A stretch of DNA of 17,804 nucleotides from Prolixibacteraceae bacterium. Lineage in GTDB: Bacteria > Bacteroidota > Bacteroidia > Bacteroidales > Prolixibacteraceae. The translations under genes were made by a program, and so were the position numbers. The stretch spans positions 11,575 to 29,378 of the forward strand of contig DPRM01000058.1 of assembly GCA_003537645.1 (NCBI GenBank), given 5' to 3'. The notes under the pieces were generated by a model. The model did no database searches. It was not told where the DNA came from and worked only from the letters and a program-made list of their open reading frames with translations. Shown here one piece after another: positions 15,762-17,804 of this stretch (the first letter of the stretch is position 1; every line of letters begins with the position of its first letter).

Positions 15762-15790
15762 TTTCAAGTGACCGAAATACTGGCGGTAAC
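15762..15790. repeat. Right imperfect terminal inverted repeat of the TTTGACAG array
   Basis: TTTCAAGTG...TACTGGCGGTAAC, the reverse complement of the left border at 15273-15303 apart from a few mismatches and a 2-nt gap. Together they bracket about 518 bp. Its last bases (GGTAACATCAG) also begin the attC-like element that follows. Confidence 0.75.
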
Positions 15791-15915
15791 ATCAGCTACC
15801 CTCAAGCCGGGTTTTGGTGGCTCGTTGACAGGAAATTAGTAAATTGAAAGGCAGCTCTTCGTAGGAAGTTCATCTGTTAAATCCCGTCCTGCGTGTAGCT
15901 TCCTACGTTATGGGC
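15782..15915 (+). repeat. attC-like structured element
   Basis: It starts GGCGGTAACATCAGCTACC and ends GTAGCTTCCTACGTTATGGGC. AGCTAC near the left end is complementary to GTAGCT near the right, and CGTAGGAAG (15860-15868) is a perfect inverted match to CTTCCTACG (15899-15907). Two units of the TTGACAG type (15825 and 15844) fall inside. The left part (TAACATCAG ... CCGGGTTTTG at 15807-15816) recurs at 17124-17170 after the second cassette-like gene. The right end GTTATGGGC is the reverse complement of the GCCCATAAC following both downstream genes. Imperfect palindromic elements with GTT...AAC borders are the architecture of integron attC sites; the exact GTTRRRY / RYYYAAC consensus is not met, so this is called attC-like only. 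Confidence 0.5.
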
Positions 15916-15953
15916 AAGGTTAAGGGCTAGACGATTGACGAATATTTTTATCA

Positions 15954-16508
15954 ATGAATAAAGAAAAGTGGACAAAATCACCGTGGACAATAAGTATCGG
16001 CTCAGCACTATTCAGTTTGCTGTTGACGATGGGTTATGACTATTCCAAAGAAAAACCTATTCTTACAACTGTTTGGTCTATAATTAAATGGATTAGGAAT
16101 TTACTATGGACAATAATAAATTTTGACTTAAAAGTATGGTGGATAATTATAGCTGTAGCTTTATTTATTTTAGTAATTGCTATTATCGACAAATTTAAAA
16201 AAGAAGAAACATTCAAGCCAGACTTTTACAGTTACCGAGAAGGAACATTCAAACGATGGAAATGGACTTGGACTTGGAAGATTCGTAGCTCAGACAATGT
16301 TTGGGTTATTTCTAATTTGGAAGCTCATTGTCCAAACTGTGACACTCCAATGATTGAACGTTCAAGCATAATGTATGGATTAAGTTTTGATTGCCCAAGA
16401 TGTGAATTTCAATCAAAGGAGGGACAATGTGATGAACCTCATAAAATTGAAAGAATTATACTTGACAATATTGATAGAAAAAGAAATGAAAAGAAACCCA
16501 GCCCATAA
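15954..16508 (+). CDS. Hypothetical membrane protein with two TM segments and a C-terminal zinc ribbon
   Basis: A 184-residue protein that I cannot assign to a named family. Residues 11-28 and about 61-79 are strongly hydrophobic and probably span the membrane. A Trp-rich basic linker (RWKWTWTWK, 101-109) follows. The C-terminal domain has CPNC at 126-129 and CPRC at 147-150, a four-cysteine zinc-ribbon arrangement. Composition is AT-rich with many AAA/GAA/ATT codons, unlike the core genes to the left, suggesting transfer. The gene lies inside a cassette-like unit: GTTATGGGC precedes it by 38 bp, and its stop codon TAA is part of the downstream boundary sequence GCCCATAAC. Proteins of this shape are common in mobile and defence-rich DNA, but no function can be claimed. 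Confidence 0.72.
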   Translation: MNKEKWTKSPWTISIGSALFSLLLTMGYDYSKEKPILTTVWSIIKWIRNLLWTIINFDLKVWWIIIAVALFILVIAIIDKFKKEETFKPDFYSYREGTFKRWKWTWTWKIRSSDNVWVISNLEAHCPNCDTPMIERSSIMYGLSFDCPRCEFQSKEGQCDEPHKIERIILDNIDRKRNEKKPSP

Positions 16509-16516
16509 CTTCAGCA
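16493..16516 (+). repeat. Cassette-boundary direct repeat, copy 1
   Basis: GAAACCCAGCCCATAAC followed by TTCAGCA. The first 17 bp are identical to 17111-17127 and the continuation TCAG is shared. It overlaps the last codons and stop of the 15954 gene. GCCCATAAC is the reverse complement of GTTATGGGC at 15907-15915. Unlike the element at 15782, no long palindromic partner follows before the next gene, only an AT-rich stretch with two ATTTTAACAA copies. Confidence 0.7.
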
Positions 16517-16561
16517 AATGAGATTTTAACAAGAAAATTTTAACAACTTTATTTTACAATA

Positions 16562-17053
16562 ATGGAACTATACAATCCTTTTGAAGACCTAATATTATTG
16601 GATAATAGAATCTATAAATTAGCAGAACGTTCAAATATTATTAATAATCGTTCTGAAAAGGTAGAGAGAGGCAAATACGAATTGCAATCTCATATAAATT
16701 CAATAGATGAATCAGTATTTTCAGACGAGGAAATAGAAAAATATAATACCCTAACAAGACAATCATTTGATTTAGTCCAGAAACGAAAAGAATTAGCAGA
16801 AGGTTGGAAGAAATTGAAAAATGAGAGAAATGAAATAAATGAGTTTAGTGAGAGAATGCTCAAATATTACAAGGACCTTAGTGATGGGGCTGAGACATCA
16901 AAAATAATGAATGAGCAGATTGAACAAAAGCTTTCGCAATTTCAGCAAGTACTTACAAAACAAGAAGAAATACTTTCTAACAGAGAAAATATACTTGAAA
17001 AAGAGGAGCAAATAGTTAGCCAGAGTCGACAATTATTAGGACTAAAGATTTGA
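16562..17053 (+). CDS. Hypothetical coiled-coil protein
   Basis: A 163-residue, highly charged protein (Glu, Lys, Asn, Gln) with heptad-like spacing of Leu and Ile over almost its entire length, from about residue 15 to 158. It therefore reads as one or two long coiled coils, broken near residue 110 (DLSDGAETS). No cysteine, signal peptide, membrane segment or enzymatic motif is seen. It is AT-rich like the preceding gene. It sits in the second cassette-like interval, 52 bp after GCCCATAAC copy 1 and 65 bp before copy 2 begins, and is followed by no obvious terminator. A structural or partner-binding role is a guess; the family is not recognised. Confidence 0.7.
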   Translation: MELYNPFEDLILLDNRIYKLAERSNIINNRSEKVERGKYELQSHINSIDESVFSDEEIEKYNTLTRQSFDLVQKRKELAEGWKKLKNERNEINEFSERMLKYYKDLSDGAETSKIMNEQIEQKLSQFQQVLTKQEEILSNRENILEKEEQIVSQSRQLLGLKI

Positions 17054-17110
17054 CTTCTTTACGTTGATAATAAAGAGAGTAAATTAATGACACTAAATTT
17101 GGACAGACAG

Positions 17111-17170
17111 GAAACCCAGCCCATAACATCAGTAGCCGTTGCACAACGCCTGATTTATGACCGGGTTTTG
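17111..17170 (+). repeat. Cassette-boundary direct repeat, copy 2, with start of an attC-like element
   Basis: GAAACCCAGCCCATAAC (17111-17127) is identical to 16493-16509. It continues ATCAGTAGCC, which aligns with ATCAGCTACC at 15790-15799, and then CCGGGTTTTG at 17161-17170, which also occurs at 15807-15816. In between, CGTTG-CA-CAACG (17138-17149) is a short inverted repeat. No closing GTTATGGGC is found before the transposase gene, so the element appears cut off, probably by the insertion sequence. Confidence 0.6.
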
Positions 17171-17213
17171 TCGGGATTCTGAAAAAAGGATGGTGTGCCT
17201 GAAAAGATTTTTC

Positions 17214-17237
17214 AAAAGCCGGTTTTTTACCGGTTTT
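17214..17237. terminator. Hairpin directly after the transposase stop codon
   Basis: AAAAGCCGGT pairs with ACCGGTTTTT around a TTTTT loop (10 bp including one G-T). It immediately follows the transposase stop on the minus strand. On the plus strand the stem ends in TTTTT, so it could also stop transcription entering the element from the cassette side. Confidence 0.5.
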
Positions 17238-17804
17238 TCAGTTTTGGAGGGTTATAGGCCTAAAACAGGGCCGGAAAAACCAAAGAAAAGGCGATTTTAA
17301 TGCCAATCCCGGGGTCATTACTCCCACTCCGGGTTCAGCTTTGGTGGTGATAAACTTCAGCAGCTTTTTCAGGTTATAAGCCGTCGCGGCCAGGTGCATT
17401 ACCTTGTTGGCCTGTTTGAGCCCTATCGTGTTAATCTTTCGCAGTCCCATAAACTGGGTCAGTGTTCCCCAAACAGGCTCAACTGTCGATTGTCGCTTGC
17501 TTTTCATCTTCCGGCCAAACCGGCTCCTCACCCGCTCATTATTCCGCTCGTACTGTTCAACCCAGATCGTGATCCTGATGCGCTTTTCGTAGCTCTTGCC
17601 CATGCACTGTGTCTTGATCGGGCAGTTTTTACAGTCGTTTCGTTTGGTCAGGTAATGGTCCTGCAGCGTGTTTTTTTCCAGTTTTCGCCCACGGAATGTT
17701 GCCTTCTTGCCTTCAGGACAGAGCCAGTAATTTCCGTCTTTGACAAACGTAAAGCCTTTGGGGCCTCCCTTGTATGTGCCATGTGGCGGGATGTAGCTTA
17801 CCAG
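17238..17804 (-). CDS. IS1182-like DDE transposase, C-terminal part (5' end beyond the window)
   Basis: The frame is open from the window edge to TGA at 17240-17238, giving 188 residues without an internal stop; the ATG at 17603 is an internal methionine. Features: YIPPHGTYKGGPKGFTF near the start of the visible part; a cysteine-containing segment with YWLCPEGKK, then CKNCPIKTQC, as in IS1182-type transposases; and QSTVEPVWGTLTQFMGLRKI near residues 105-125, whose Glu is the probable last acid of the DDE triad, followed by the conserved NKVMHLAATAYNLKKLLKF helix. The catalytic aspartates lie outside the window. The full protein of this group is usually about 450-550 residues. The element abuts the last cassette-boundary sequence; its terminal inverted repeats cannot be defined without the other end. 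Confidence 0.85.
   Translation of the reverse strand: MVSYIPPHGTYKGGPKGFTFVKDGNYWLCPEGKKATFRGRKLEKNTLQDHYLTKRNDCKNCPIKTQCMGKSYEKRIRITIWVEQYERNNERVRSRFGRKMKSKRQSTVEPVWGTLTQFMGLRKINTIGLKQANKVMHLAATAYNLKKLLKFITTKAEPGVGVMTPGLALKSPFLWFFRPCFRPITLQN

Noticed and set aside
17238..17603. A complete 121-residue protein starting at ATG 17603
   Set aside because: The frame continues without a stop to the window edge and the upstream part carries conserved transposase sequence, so this is the 3' part of a larger gene.

Overview
The window looks like a chromosomal segment from a member of the Bacteroidota, probably a Bacteroidales/Marinilabiliales-type anaerobe or facultative anaerobe. This rests on gene content (fused-type KorA/KorB 2-oxoacid:ferredoxin oxidoreductase, a NhaD antiporter, an ExbB-ExbD-TonB set, a very long TamB divergent from tsaD), on weak Shine-Dalgarno signals, and on a TAnnTTTG promoter box. 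The organism assignment is an inference; no rRNA or other phylogenetic marker was compared.

Positions 1-13.8 kb are ordinary core genome. On the plus strand lie the tail of a YwbE-like gene and a MOSC-domain gene. They converge on korB-korA (minus), which has its own terminator hairpin. A short divergent regulatory region with a 7-bp palindrome separates korA from a gamma-class carbonic anhydrase (plus). That gene converges, with an 8-nt gap, on the minus-strand exbB-exbD-tonB operon, in which exbD and tonB overlap by one base. A strong hairpin separates this operon from nhaD, which is followed on its upstream side by a 4.3-kb tamB. The tamB reading frame clearly continues upstream of its first conventional start codon into a membrane anchor that has no ATG, GTG or TTG. 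tsaD is divergent from tamB and ends in a clear intrinsic terminator.

From 13.8 kb to the end the window is accessory in character. A gene-poor stretch leads to an unrecognised, comparatively GC-rich protein gene (14253-14954). Its stop codon is followed by seven CCCGGG palindromes spaced 20-21 bp apart. Next comes a gene-less block of about 518 bp, bounded by roughly 30-bp imperfect inverted repeats and filled with degenerate units of about 17-19 bp built on TTTGACAG / CTTGACAC. After it come two AT-rich orphan genes (a two-TM zinc-ribbon protein and a pure coiled-coil protein). Each is followed by the same 17-bp sequence GAAACCCAGCCCATAAC, whose core is the reverse complement of GTTATGGGC found before the first of them. 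This layout resembles integron-type gene cassettes with attC-like boundaries, although no integrase is visible. The window ends in the 3' part of an IS1182-like DDE transposase gene (minus strand) that abuts the last boundary sequence.

The most interesting parts are the helically phased CCCGGG array, the inverted-repeat-bounded TTTGACAG array, and the cassette-like boundaries. Standard families do not explain these.
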